Assembly: GCA_023231475.1 (NCBI GenBank)
Contig: JALJEE010000954.1
Span: 1-64,000 of the forward strand
Reading direction: 5' to 3'
DNA: 64,000 nt
Origin: Seison nebaliae
Lineage: Eukaryota > Rotifera > Pararotatoria > Seisonacea > Seisonidae
The notes under the pieces are model-generated. The model saw only the letters and a list, made by a program, of their open reading frames with translations, made no database searches and was not told where the DNA came from. The translations under genes were made by a program, and so were the position numbers. Below, piece by piece: positions 35,801-48,945 of this stretch; the stretch's first letter is position 1; each line of letters starts with the position of its first letter.

Positions 35801-38800
35801 ATGTCGTTAAGTGATGATGAATTGAGAAAGCAATCGATTATTCCTGCTTATCAATCATTATCATTTGATCCATCTTTCGAAAGTGGTTTCATCGTACCTG
35901 AAGAAAGGAATAATGTGATCGATTCAAATATCGTTCCAATCATAGCGAGAATTTTCAAGTTGATCCATTCCAAATGAATTTTAAATCAAAAATTTTTGTC
36001 TTTAGAAAATATGGACGTGAACGAATACATCATTTCCATCTTGATTCGCCAAAAAGTGATACTTCAGTTTCTCGCATCAAAAACATTTCGATTGCAACAC
36101 AAGAAGAAGATGATCATTATTCTCAACAACTTCTCGAAGTAAACTCGATTTTTCTCATTTGAAAAAATAATTCTTTGTAGATTCAGGAAGAAGCTAATCG
36201 AAGATTCAGTTTATTATCTTCCATGGAAATTGCAACTTTTTCCGATTGTTATTGCTCTTTTTTCTATTCTCTCATAATTCTATTTTCTACTTAAATAGTA
36301 CCAATAATTAATTTAGTTCACTTGGAAAAATCATTGCAATCCATGAATTATAGTCGTTAGCATTAATTGATATAGAGAAAGAATATTGTTATTATTTCTT
36401 AAAATAATTGTTAGACAATACTTTCCAATTTTCTCCTCGAAATTTGGTAACTCCTAAAGTTTAATTTAGAATAAATATGAATATAATCTGAATTTTAAAA
36501 ATTATATTGTTGAATTGAATAGCCAAAATCTGCAGAACGTCATGAAGTTAATTATTTTGAAAGGAAAAAACCGCAATGGCACGATACATTAAAGAAACCG
36601 CCATGTCACAGGTATATCACAAAGATTTCTTAGTGATTTTATGAATTTCTTGTCATTTTAAAGTCATACTAGAGATATGAAGAAATCGCAATTCTCAATC
36701 GAATTTTCTCCATCGATTGTAATTTTTGACGAATTTGAAATTGGTCGTTTATATGAGAAGAAAGTAGTCGTTAGAAACCGTTCAACATCATCGAAAATGT
36801 TGAGAATTCGTCGATTTCCAACCACATCCAATTTCGTCATATTTTTCTGTTCGATTTTTTTTTTCAAAAAAAAAACTTTGTTATTCAATTCGAACAGATG
36901 AAGACGCCCATATTTATATACATAAAGAACGACGAGTTACCTTAAAATGTGGATCGACGAAAGAATTTACTATCCAATTTTTCGCTAAAACATTAGCGGG
37001 TGTCATTGACTTCGTAGAATTTTCTTACGGTGACGCTTATCATTCTACTGCAGCTCCAGCATTGGTACAACTGAAATTGATTGCGAAATTAATTCCACCA
37101 ATTTTGACACTTCCCACCGACTTATCTTTACCTCCGACTCTCCTTTATGGGAAGGAGAATTATAAGAGATATGTCATTTGCAATGTTGGTGGTAGTGGTC
37201 GATTTACTATTGTTCCATGTGAAGAAGAAATATCGTCTATGAATAAGGAAAGTAATGAAGAATCTTCAAATCAAACTCCTGTTGAAGAGTTTGAGGAGAA
37301 GAGCGAAAAGAAGATGGAAGTAAATTTACGGAATATGAGTGGTATCAATTTACAAACGAATCATTTTATTCTAAAAGGTCTCAGAAGTATTGAACGGTTA
37401 AAAGAGAATATTTCAGAAGTCTTAAAAAAAAGATGTGGAATTTTGAGTAATTATACAACGAAACAATATCGAACATTGACTGATATGGATCAATATCAAC
37501 AAATTCCATTATTGTTATCCGTCATAAAGAGCGAGAATAAAAATGAGATTTTATTAAAATCATTACAAGAAATGAATCTGGTGCAAATTATTCATCTTCA
37601 ATTTATCCCTAAAAATGAAGGAATTCATCGACAAAAATTTAAAATTATTTCAGATAATTGTAATATTCGCTATTTTTCTGTAAATGGTTTCAACTTGATC
37701 ACTTAAATTTTTCCTGTATTACGCAATTTGAAGGTGAAGGAGTTATACCAAAATTCCAGATTTCTCGTGGAGACATAGAAGATGACGACATCTTGCAGCA
37801 TGGACAAACGTTGACTTATACTTCAGGCAACTTACCCAGACAAACCGTTTCATTGACACTCAACATGAAAAATTTGACATGTGTCTCAGTTCCATATAGC
37901 TGGAAGCAGGGTGATCAAACTAATGGTTGTTTTAACATAAAACCGAAAGAAATTGAGGTTGAGTCTAACGCCCTTGTTAAATTCCAAGTATGTTTCAATT
38001 CGAAAAATGTTAAATTTCTCTTGAAATTTTCTTCAAATTTGACTTTTGTAATTTTAGTTAGATGTTGAATCAAAACAAACTTTCCAATTATTTCAGACAA
38101 TCAATAGAAATGTTGAAGAATATCAGTCGATTGAAAGTTCGTTAAATTCTTTTTTTTTAAATTTATTCTTTGTATTAAAGATATTCCTTTATTCGAATTC
38201 AATATCGTGGGAGAATGTTCATCTCCTATTCTGGAAATGGATCCACCAATCTTGTCATTTGGACCACAAATTCCGTTGAACATGTGGACGAAAGAGACTC
38301 TTATCGTTCCCTTTATAATTATTTATTTTATTTTAATTATTTATTAGATAAGAAACAGTGGAAAAGTACCAGCAACCGTCTTAACAAATATCAAAACTTC
38401 AACCAAATTATTTGATTTAGAAGTCGGCATCAGGAATTCTAATAAAGGAAGCCTAAAAAATCAAGAAATTATTAGTTCATTAAATGTGGGCGAAGATGTG
38501 GAAATAGAAGTCTGGATCAGAGCACGGAAACGATTATCAGAAATTGATGATCCCGAATTTTTTGTTGATCTTCCTTCTCTGGGCATGGTGAAGCAAACGG
38601 TAACTGTAGAAGAATTGACTTGGAATTGGGAGACTCCGATGCAGGGCAGTTTTACTGTTCGTATATTTCAATCATTCATATATTAATTTCTGGTTTTAGC
38701 CGTCATCATTTTTGGTGGACGATTTCGAAATTGATTTTGGTGATATTTCTTATACGATCGATCCTGATGTATCGGAACATCGAGAAATCAAAATAATCAA

Positions 38801-41800
38801 TCCAAGTAATGCTCCATTATTGAAACCACAATTGTATTTTGGAGATTTGAAAATTTATGATAATCATGATTGTTTCATAGATGATAAGATAAAATTTTTC
38901 CGTATCACAACTACAGAACATTATGAGAAAGTTTTTAAAGAGAATTTAAGTGACTACGATAAATCGGATTATGTTTATCCACATGGAACTCATGTAGCGG
39001 ACATTGAATTATTTCCGTCGAAGGTCCATGAACAATTATACCATATTGCTGAACAGACTTTCCTTATGAAGAATGTAGAGAATGAAGAGAAAGTGGAAGA
39101 TATTTTTTTCAAATTGTTAACCAATTCCAGTTTATTCATCAATTGTAAATTATGTGTTTATGATGAAGAACCGGGAAAAATGAAGTTTTATTTTCTCTTT
39201 CTCTTAAAATGATTCAATTTCATTATCAGTTATATTTCTTTAAAATTTATTTATCATCATCCTGTCATCTTCCTGCAAGAGCCGAAAATCGATCTGGGAA
39301 CGGTTCCATTTGGTGAATTCTTCCAATTCGAATGTATTCTCATAAATTCTGGGACATGTCCCGCCCAATATTCGTGGGATCCATTCACAGACAGCCAAGA
39401 GTCAGCTCATATGCAAATCAATCCTGCAACAAGTTGTGTGGCTCCCAATGAAAAATTGACGTTATCGATGTCGATGGTTTTGCCTGAGAGCATCTTTAGG
39501 AATCCTTTCAATTATATCGAACCGGAATTCAAATTAAGAATGAATGTATTTGGAATGATTTGTCCATTAATTTTCCAAATTAATTTCAATTATGTTAAAG
39601 AGGAAATTGAATTAATGATAACGGAACCATCAAGAATGACTGAATCGATTCTTGAGACGTTTCCAAGTGTGGAGGAAACTAAGAAATTGAAATATCCTTA
39701 TGTATTTCATTTTACACCATCTGTCAAATTCGAAGAATCAAATTCAAGCAAAGAAAAACGAACAAAATCTGATGAAATCACAGAAGAGACTGAAGTAGAG
39801 AATGAACATGAACCAGAACAAGAAGAAGCAGAAGAAGAAGAAGAAGAAGAAGAAGAAGAGGAAATAGAAGAAGAAATGGAAGAGGAAGATAATGTATCAA
39901 ATAAGGTGGAGGAAGAGGCGGTTGTTGAAGAATATGAGGAAGACAGTTCGAAAGAATTAGAAACAACAACCGAACAATTAGATGAGACTGGTGCTGATAG
40001 TTATAGTTTCGGCAGTTTAATTTTGGGTAGTATGTCATGGGCCATAATCAAAATGAAAATGGTGGAAAATATTCCATTATTAAAATTAAATATTGTCATC
40101 GAAACGAAAAATCCAACGAATGATATCAATTTTTCTCTGTCGAAAGACACCATCACAATTCAACCGTTAGGTGAAGAGATGATTGTTCTCACCTGTTCCG
40201 TAAAGACGTTATTCGATGATCTGGAGGGTGTTGGTCATTATCTCGTGATACGAAATGAGAAGAAGATAGTTTATAAATTGCAATTGATTGTAAAGAGTTA
40301 TGGTGCTCCAATCCATTTCCGGAAATATATGGGAATTCGAAGATCCTTAATTTATTGGGCATCAAATGATCATCAACATATGACATGTTATCCATCCATC
40401 ATCGAATCCATCACACCACAGAAAAAATTGTTCTTCGAATTACCACCAATTGCACCTGATTTGGATATGTTATCTAAATCTTATCGCCAGATAACAGTCG
40501 ATAATTGTAGTTATCAATTGTTTGAAGTTAAATTTGATACTTATATCAAACCGAGAATCTGCACAAGTAAATTTCATATTAGACCGTTAAAAGTCCCAAA
40601 TACTTATTTATCGTTATCTGCTCGTGTTCCTAATTATTTGGAGTTAATTCGAGACGCTCCAAAATTAGTTGAAGTTGCAAGAACAGGTCATGGTAGATTG
40701 AGACTGAAAACACACAATGGAATGAAACAGGATGCGGAGAATCGATATAATTGTCCAGTAAACATTTCCGTTGAACCTCCGAGCGCAAATATGCCCAAAA
40801 AGTCCTCGATAAGAATAAAATGTCGAATTGAATGTTCTTCCGCACAAGCAGAAGATTATAACGATTCCGTTCTTCATGCAACGGTACGAGGAAGTATTCG
40901 AATGATGTTGGAGAAAAATAAATTAATGAAAACGATTCCTGTAAATAGTAAAACGGATGAACCATTAATTCTCGATTTGACAGTTCCTATAGTTCGACCA
41001 GTTATGGAATTGGAAGTGGAATTGAAAGATCGATTAATTCAAAGAGTAGACTTGTCCAAAGAATTGGAAGAGTTGAAAGAGGCATATCAATTCAACTCGA
41101 TTACTCATTATCGGATCAATGTTTCAGCGTCAGAACTCCAAGTGTTACCGGCGAACGTTAAACGACAGATTCAAAATGAAGATTATAATCGAAAATATTA
41201 TTCATCAGTTAAACGACATTATTTTCTCTAATTTCTTCATTCTTTCTTTCAAAACAGTTGATGGAATTAGTTCATTCGAATTCCATTAAAATCTTACCCA
41301 AATTAATTATCAGTAATAAGAATTATCTTTACACAACAACTTCCTTCCTCATCAAAGTTTGCGAGATAACCGAAACATTCAATAATGGAAGAATATCTGA
41401 TCCCACATACACTGCAGTTAAAGAGATGTTGGAAACGGAATTACATGCTGGTCACCGTTCATATGTTAATCATTTATTTCATTTTATCCTTTTAAATTCA
41501 ATTTCTTTTAGTTGCCATTAGATTTAACTCTTCATATTGCTGATATTCATGAACATCTTAATATACATGGTAGAAAAGGAAAAAGTTTATTTGAAAATCA
41601 TTCACATTTGTCCAAATAATTTTTTTTAGAACAACTCAGATTGGGACCTAAAACTCAAATAGTGGAAATCTCTAAATATTATGTCGTCACATTGAACCAT
41701 TGTGAGACTCATGTTAAATAATTTTATCTTAACAACGTTTACCTATTTTAATACACTTCATTTTTCAGTTAATCAAATTTTCGAGTAATTTGAAATTGGG

Positions 41801-42258
41801 AAAGATAATTTCACTTTCCACTTATCAATTAGATTTTGGTTCGCTGAAAGTTGGAAAGACAAAAAATCTGGTCTTTGATTTATTAACGGACGACGAACTA
41901 ATTTGGTATTGTTAGTAGATTTCACTGACTGATCAAATTTCATTCATTCTCTCAACAGTGGTCAATGAAGAGAGATCAGAGAAAGATCCTTTCAGTGTTT
42001 TGCCGAAATGGGGAAAGACACTAAAGTCGAAAAATTTCATTAGTAACCTTACCGTATCATTTACCCCACTGTTAGTTGATTTTTTGAATTCCTTTCTCAA
42101 CCTCAATTTTTTGAATTAATTTCCTGAAAAGTGAACAAAGTTATTTTGAAAGAGAAATTGCACTACGACCGTTGTTTGGAAATGCTGGACGAATTATTCG
42201 ATTAAAAGGATGTGGAACTTATGATGAGGAGAATATTTTGAAAAGTGATATATTTTAA
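35801..42258 (+). CDS. Multi-ASH-domain axonemal protein (DLEC1/CFAP81- or CFAP74-like)
   Basis: Long protein spread over many exons with introns mostly 40-60 nt. The start at 35801 gives MSLSDDELRKQSIIPAYQSL; the next exons join in frame at 35940/35988 and 36140/36181. A first ASH/MSP-type beta domain is at 36677-36840 (FSPSIVIFDEFEIGRLYEKK). A second follows: ERRVTLKCGSTKEFTIQFFA, then PPILTLPTDLSLPPTLLYGK with VICNVGGSGRFTIVP. More such domains occur at 38712-39200 and in the 606-codon exon at 39411-41231, which also holds a pure Glu run at 39823-39865 (about residues 138-155 of that exon). The last exon ends REIALRPLFGNAGRIIRLKG and a stop at 42256-42258. Tandem ASH domains are typical of HYDIN-class central-pair or microtubule-inner proteins of motile cilia. 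I cannot decide between DLEC1 and CFAP74. Exons at 36220-36540 and 41250-42120 are incomplete in my model. Confidence 0.8.
39823..39865 (+). repeat. GAA trinucleotide run coding poly-Glu
   Basis: Nearly pure GAAGAA run inside the axonemal protein gene, reading as glutamate. A comparable acidic repeat occurs in UBR3 near 30735-30870. Confidence 0.9.
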
Positions 42259-42324
42259 TAAACGGAAGAAGTCTAATAAGAAAAAGATTAAAAAAGTTTG
42301 TTTAATATTCAAAAAAGTCAATTT

Positions 42325-44625
42325 TTATTGTTGATAAATTGGAACTACATTACCCGAATGCGGTAGTCTTTGTAAATCTGTAAAAATTTGAATATAAAAA
42401 AACTTGAAATATAAACAAACCGGCATAATCATAAAATATATCTGTCCTACTGGCCAACTGTCCCAAATTATGATCTTGATAATTATTTTGGTTTGTATTC
42501 GATGTCATCTCGTTAAGATGCGATCGATTAACTATATTCTCATTATATCGATTATACACATTCTCATTCTCTCCATATCTATGATGTTGAGTATGATGAT
42601 GACTATTTTGAAGATATGTTTTCTCTTTTTTTTTTCTAATTAAATTCAATAAAGATGAGGAAAAAAGAAAAGAGAACTTGGAGAATCTTAACAATGCAAA
42701 TGTCAGAATTCCCAATGCTGCCAATCCAACAAGAATTGGAACGACAATTGCAGCTAAAATGTGTTTGAAAATGAACAAAAAGTAGAGAAATTTAATGCAA
42801 ACCAATTTCAGCACCTGAAAATTTCGATTTATTAATAACTGTCGTTGTGGTAGTTGTTGGCCCTACAAGAACAGTATGAGAATATTAATAAAATTCAATT
42901 TGATTGTGTTAAGTGAAAAGATAAATAAATGAAGCAATAAAGTAGGAAAGTTTAGTTTGACTGTTAAATTAAAGGAAAATATATTACACTTCACTTCGTT
43001 TCTTCGTTGTTTAGCTGAAGATTGTTGAATATGATTGCCATATCTGATGGAAGTAGTAGTGGTAATTGGTAAGTGAATTGATTTGGTGGTTGATAGAATT
43101 GCATATGTTGAATATTGAGGTAATTGAATTGAGAGTGTTGTGTTATTCGAAATTTTCCTGATTATTTTTTCGAATGGTTGGAATTTAAATAAAAATTTCA
43201 TAAAACTCTCTAGGGAGGTTGTCGTGCGACTTATCGGGGTCGTGATAACTGAAATTCTCTTAGTGAAAACAGTTAATTTTGTACTTTTTCTAGTTGAAGT
43301 TATTGTCGAATGGTAACCGTTTGGAATAGTTGATAAATAGTAAGGGAACAGAGAGGATTGATAAAATTTTCGAGATTGTTTTTTCGTAGACCAGATAGAT
43401 GTAGTTCCAGTTGTTCGTTTAAGAGTGGAAGTAATTAGTTTTCTAGACTGTTGTCGTAATTTTTTGATGTTCGAAGTAGATTCAGTTGGAGAAGAAGTGA
43501 AGAAAAAGATGACGGATGACTGATAAGGATTCGTCTCAACTTTCTTTACTTTAGTTGTAGTCGAAATAGTTTTTGTAGTAATTATTGGTTTGTTCGTTGT
43601 ACTAAGATTCACGATGGGTGAAATAGTCGTAGTGGTCGAATTCGTTATTTTAGTAGTAGTAGTAATAGTAGTAGTCGTAGTAGTAGTGGTGATTAAAATA
43701 GTAGTTGTGGTAGTTTGAGTTATAAATTTAGTTGGTAAACTTTTTTGGTGTTTTATAGATTGTGTAACAGTTTTTGGCATGTTTAGCAAAGCTTGAATAA
43801 ATTGAATATCTTTCAAAGATTCGTTATTAATACCTAAAGGTAGAAGCAATAGCTAGCTTTACTAATTCAAAGCAATAGGGAGAAAAAAGTATACCGAGTG
43901 ATAACGTTGAACTGTAATAAGATTGACCGAACGATATTGGTTGTGATATGTAACCTGACAATTTACGATAAAATTTCTGGTGAACGTAGATTCAAGAAAA
44001 AACCTTCAGTTACGGTAACGGTTAATTGTTTGGGATTGATTAGTGGTCGATTGCCTAAGAAAGATATTTTAAGCGAATTTTCATGAAAGTTAGAAAATGA
44101 ACTTGCTGGAATATTTTTCTTTTTCTTCTTCAGTTTCTTCTTATTAACTGCGTCATCGATGTATCCTTCCAATTCAGTGATTCTTTCTTTCGTTGGAAAT
44201 GTTGGAATTGGTGGACATGTATATTCGACAAGTATTTCATTCGGATATAAGAATTGGTTGGTGAATGTCGGTGGGAAGTTGACTTCCAAATAATGAGTGA
44301 AGACAATCGCATTCGGATATAATTGTTCGACTTTCACATGAAAATGATTTTTAATAGGTTTTTGTTCGTAATGATCCAAGTTTAATGTACGGTTGCAATA
44401 AAATGGTTGAGAGATTTGTTGAAAAGATTTTAAGTATAATGCTGTGATAGTTATGTGTTCGATTGGAGTCTCGAAGGCGGAGATACATCCATTCAATTCT
44501 AAAGTTATTTGGTTTTTGGAGAAGACTTGCATGAAACAGACACGTTGTTTATTGGTTTGTTGTTTTAATCCGAAAGTTTCATGTATCAAAATTATGGAAA
44601 TGAAACTATAAATAATGACTAGCAT
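42325..44625 (-). CDS. Single-pass membrane protein with Thr-rich stalk (tandem paralogue A)
   Basis: Not a family I recognise. The ATG at 44625 begins a signal peptide, MLVIIYSFISIILIHETFG. The ectodomain has few cysteines and contains QFLYPNEILVEYTCPP. An intron of about 47 nt ending TTCTTAG precedes NRPLINPKQLTVTVTEGFF. A long exon (about 42863-43849) is dominated by Thr/Ser/Ile, with TTTTT runs: a mucin-like stalk likely to be O-glycosylated. A membrane helix, AAIVVPILVGLAALGILTFA, follows, then a basic stop-transfer (RKKKEK) and a cytoplasmic tail rich in His/Asn/Tyr ending YADLQRLPHSGNVVPIYQQ at 42325. Some exon joins between 43850 and 43980 and near 42840 are uncertain. It ends 66 nt from the convergent axonemal gene. 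Confidence 0.65.
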
Positions 44626-45265
44626 GTTTATACTCACAATATATTTCTAATGTTCTTTTCTTCTTTTAATCATTTCAATCATATATTCGTTAATAAATTA
44701 ATATAAAAGAAGAAAATGAAATGACAGAAAAACATTGTACTCCGACGAAAATGATATCACGTAAATCAAAGAAGGAAATTAATCAGATACTTAAAATATG
44801 TAATTTTCAGTTTGAAAGGAAATTATGTAAATGAGATTTGAGTGTAAAGAAAAGTAGGAATAAAAGTGAGATTCCACATAATCAATTACCATTCCATCAG
44901 AATTATCAGAGAAACGGTAAATAAGAAATTTGATCTATATATTCCACTTCGAACAGTGTAATCTTCTTGTCCATATCCTCCTGAAAATACATGAACATAT
45001 TGATAAGAAGTCCGTAAGTTTATGAACGGTATGTTGCCACTCATTATTTACTTATTCTACGATTTCTATTGTGGAAAATTTGGTGATAGATAATTTTTTC
45101 AAAATCATACTCCAATTCATTTTCACTCCTTCTTTTTTCAAGTCTATCAAACTTTTTCTAATTCCAATAGAATTACATGACTGATGGTAGAATAATTTTC
45201 CTATGTTTTTTCCACGAAGAAATATTTGAAAAAATGACAATTGATATTTATTCAGATAAAATAAA
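44626..45265. other. Gap between tandem membrane-protein genes
   Basis: No convincing gene. A 52-codon ATG frame on the minus strand (about 44887-45045, starting MSGNIPFINLRTSYQYVH) is open and has a hydrophobic end, but no splice or homology support. Confidence 0.3.
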
Positions 45266-46786
45266 TCAATAATTATGATCGAGAGTATAACGTTGATGAT
45301 TATGATGTTTATTTTGATGATGATTATGATGATTCTTCTTCTTCGGTTTCTTCTCATTTACATACAAAATTTCTTGTTCATTCCTTCCCCCGTCATGGGG
45401 TCGACGCTTCTTGTCTTCCATTTCCTGCAGACTTTCCCTTGGTGTCAAATAAGAAATTCGACTTCCATTAAAATCATCCGTTAATTCATCAGATGATGTT
45501 CGTTGATAATCTTTCTTCGAATTTACATGATAGACGGGAATGAATCGACTTTTCAAGTTGTGTGTTTCAGTTTTTGGAATGACTTCGGGAGATGGTGGAC
45601 TATATGCTGGTGATGTAAAATTACCATTATGATGATATTGAACATCATATTGATCTCTGTCCTCTTTACTAAATTCTCGATCGGTTCTCTTATTTGAATA
45701 TGCTCGATCATTTTTCGGTTTTTTTGATTTTCTAAGAAGGAAAAATATGAGTACTCCAACTATTATCAAAAAGGCCACACACGCTAAGACAATTAAAACT
45801 AAACGATAAAATTATGAGAAATTGTTGCCAGTGACACTAAGAATTCACTAACGAATTTTCCACCAGTCTAATTTTGATGGATCTTTAGGTGGCGGTTCAA
45901 CTGTGAAAAAAAATGTGGAATTTGGTGGATTGCCTAAAAATGTTATAATTTCAGGGTAATAAAAATAAATTGTGATGAAAACCGATTTTATGGCAAGAAT
46001 ATCTGAAAAGAACATGTGTTGGATAAAGATAAGTTCCATTGCATTGATAATAATAATTCAAATAATTGAGAGACACTTCTAACATATTTGGAAAAAGTTT
46101 CTTCTGTTTATCTGGTGTCAATTCATAAAGAATCGGTCTGGTACAAGCGACATCTTTATAGAAACAGGAAGCACCATTTGGACTTGGATCTCCCGCACCA
46201 TTTATAGTCTTATATTTTAACACAACGTCTTCGAATCGGTTGAAAGTGAAATCGGGTCTATCACATGAGATATTGAATTTATCTTCCCCAAATAAACATT
46301 TCTCCACATTTGTATATGGAATGCCCGATTCGTAATAGACATACGAATCTTCTTTCGAATAATAGTTCGGATCATTATTCTCTACACTTGTTTGATACAT
46401 TTTTTGTAATATATTAAAAAAGTATTCACGATATTGACCCAATCCTTGATTAGCAACCGATTCTTTCAATATCTCTTCTTTGTACAATTGGAACTCTTTC
46501 ATTAATTGACTTTCCGTTTTCACTTTGATGTCATTCTTTCTCAAATATCGGACGAATCGTAAAAATTCTTTATTATAAATCATAAAATTTTCAGTTATTC
46601 GATGGTTAAAGGAAAAGAAAAACCTGGTTTATCCTTCAAATAACTTTCAGCGATTGGCAAATAAATTAAACTCTGCCAATTTGTTGGTAGTCCAAGAGCT
46701 CCTTCTTTACGGATTAATTGTGTGGAATCAGTCGAAATTACATTCGTGATCACGAAAGTCATCATAAAATAATAATACCATGACAT
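45266..46786 (-). CDS. Single-pass membrane protein (tandem paralogue B)
   Basis: Not a recognised family. The start at 46786 gives a signal peptide, MSWYYYFMMTFVITNVIST. The ectodomain continues through 46583-46010 (FVRYLRKNDIKVKTESQL; CLFGEDKFNISCDRPDF; NGASCFYKDVACTRP; YLYPTHVLFRYSC). A 51-nt intron (GTTTTC..TTTTTAG) leads to GNPPNSTFFFTVEPPPKD. A second short intron joins LDWWKI to a membrane helix, LIVLACVAFLIIVGVLIFFL, and a basic stop-transfer RKSKK. The roughly 150-residue cytoplasmic tail has Tyr/Pro motifs (SPAYSPPSPEV, RISYLTP, EILYVNE) and a His/Asn/Lys-rich end. The layout, the YLYPxxxLxxYxC motif and the intron before the GNxP segment match paralogue A. It has six or more ectodomain cysteines and no Thr stalk. 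Confidence 0.7.
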
Positions 46787-47945
46787 TGTTGTTAATGTTC
46801 AAAGAAGTTTTATCATAATCAATTTCGATTCATACGAAAAAAAGAAGAAAAGTTTTTATCTGATCCAATAAGAATTAGTCGTAGAAAGATATAAGAAGTA
46901 TATGAACCGATTCCTAATCTTTCTCTTAAACACGAAAAAAAAGATGTTTTTACATTATGAAAATATTTATCGCCAACGATTTGGTGGATAATTGTTGACA
47001 AACGAATGAAAGCGACTTGAAAGATGGTATTGAAATGACAATCAATCAATGTCATCAAATTAGCATATAGGAGAATGTCGAAGCGATAAGATATGAGAAA
47101 ATATTGGAAACGTTTATTATTATTTTCCCACTGTTTGTATGTTCAATTTCCATATTAACGGAAAGTTTCAATACGTCTCAATGGAATAAATTCAAATATT
47201 CCTTCGTACTTCCAATAGATGGTTACATCTTATTGTTTATTTTACCAATACTGAAAGATCAAAAAAAAAGAAAGAAATATCAATATATTCTCTTCTTTAA
47301 TGAATTAGTCATCACTCCATTCTACAAGATCATATGAGGAAAGAAGTTTCATAATAATCCAACAATTCTGTTGTCAAAATAACACCAACAACCACTACAA
47401 TATTAATTAGACGTATATGAATGTCAGATAGGAATAATGAAAAAAAAACTGTTTTCATTTCAGATTCTTTTTACGATAATTTATTGATATGAATAGAAGG
47501 AAATTGCCTGAAAGACAGGAAAAGTTTTATTCATTCTAATTTGATGGGGGAGTGTATATTTCTGAAGAGAAAATACTGGTGACATTGGTGAGAAAGAATA
47601 CTTTGCTAAGGTCCAATATCCCTAATATCAATAGTAAACATCAGAGCCACACTACATAGAAGGGAGACTCACTCACCTATCAGAACGAGAAAAGAAATGA
47701 ATAATTTGAAGAATTGTCGTTAGGAAAACAGGAAAGATTTTTAGTAATTTCCCACTAAAGAATAGAATGAAGTGATGGAATATGGAAAATGATAACAAAA
47801 CGGAACAGCAAAAGGGAAGAATAACAATATTGACGAAAGTGACGCCAGTGCAAATGATGAACGAAGAGATTATTTGTTTTGTATTGAAGAACGATTAAAT
47901 TTCATTTTATTCTTTTAGAAACGACATTAACAGACAATGGAAGTT
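46787..47945. other. Intergenic
   Basis: Only short frames (46819-47058 minus, 47104-47337 plus) without ATG starts at the reported ends or family similarity. Probably the promoter side of paralogue B and the 3-prime flank of the small membrane protein. Confidence 0.4.
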
Positions 47946-48240
47946 CTATTGCAGAGAATCGACGTCATCCTCTTCACTATCCGTACCTGAAGTAGTGAAA
48001 GAAAGTGTAGGTAAATTGTCACCGTCATTATCCGAATGAGCAATATCCATAAAATGGAGAGCTCGTCTGGTAAAACTCAATTGGCTACGACGTCTCTCTT
48101 CCATAATTGTGAAATTAATCAAAACAAGAATCATTCCAATCAACAAGAACATGACAGGTCTCGGTAAGATTTTACTTCCCAGATCATTTTCCTAAAACAT
48201 TTTTTATGATTATGTATTTTACCAATGGAAAATTATCCAT
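47946..48240 (-). CDS. Small single-pass membrane protein
   Basis: Not recognised. The larger exon (47946-48191) codes ENDLGSKILPRPVMFLLIG and a hydrophobic helix (FLLIGMILVLINFTI), followed by EERRRSQLSFTRRALHFMDI and an acidic Ser/Asp tail (SGTDSEEDDVDSLQ). The best first exon is six codons (MDNFPL, 48223-48240) joined by a 31-nt GTAAAA..TTTTAG intron, unusually short even here. Total is about 87 residues. The positive residues after the helix suggest a cytoplasmic C terminus. Confidence 0.5.
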
Positions 48241-48945
48241 TTTCCCGGTGACGAATTGTCCGAGTAGACAAAGTTGGATGGAAAAAAAATTAGATATATT
48301 TTATATTGACAAGGAAAATAATAATGATAAATGAACCGTATTGATAATTAACATGAAATCAGTAGAATGAAAGATTCGCATAGAATTAGCACAAGAAAAG
48401 AAAGGAAATAAAAAGATTTTAATTCATTTTCCTTCAAAGAAAAATTAAGTGAAGGCGAAACTTTCCTTTCATTTTTTCGTTAAACTTTTTCACTTTCTTT
48501 CCAAACATTAATCGTTAAATTATCAAAATCGCCAATTTAAATAAGTTTGATAAAGATGACGGTGCTGAGAAGGAATCATTTTGTAAGAGGAATTGACAAA
48601 AAAGAAAAAGAATTAACAGATGGACGATAATTTGTTAAAAGACTGACTGTTGTTTGAATGGGAAGAATGGGAAACACAAATCAAGTATTATGAAGAAATA
48701 ATTGTCCAGAAAATGAATAAAATTAGAAATAATTTGTGTTGTTTCTAATAAAGAAAGTAATTGAAACGAAAAGATTACTGAAAATTATAAACGAAAATTT
48801 ATGTCCAAAACTTCCAATTCTCAAACAGTTAAGAAGAAGAAGAATATTCGTATGTTTGAAATAAATTATGTGACTAATAATAGTTTGTGTGATGGAAATG
48901 GAAAACTAAAAATATATCATAAAATCACAATTAATCTCAAGATTA
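48241..48945. other. Intergenic
   Basis: AT-rich sequence 3-prime of the PICALM-like gene; no gene seen. Confidence 0.45.

Noticed and set aside
39778-40038. Leu-rich minus frame that looks like a membrane protein
   Set aside because: Antisense of the poly-Glu segment in the axonemal gene.
47104-47337. 77-codon hydrophobic + strand frame
   Set aside because: It begins at a TTG, not an ATG, has no splice partner and no recognisable similarity.
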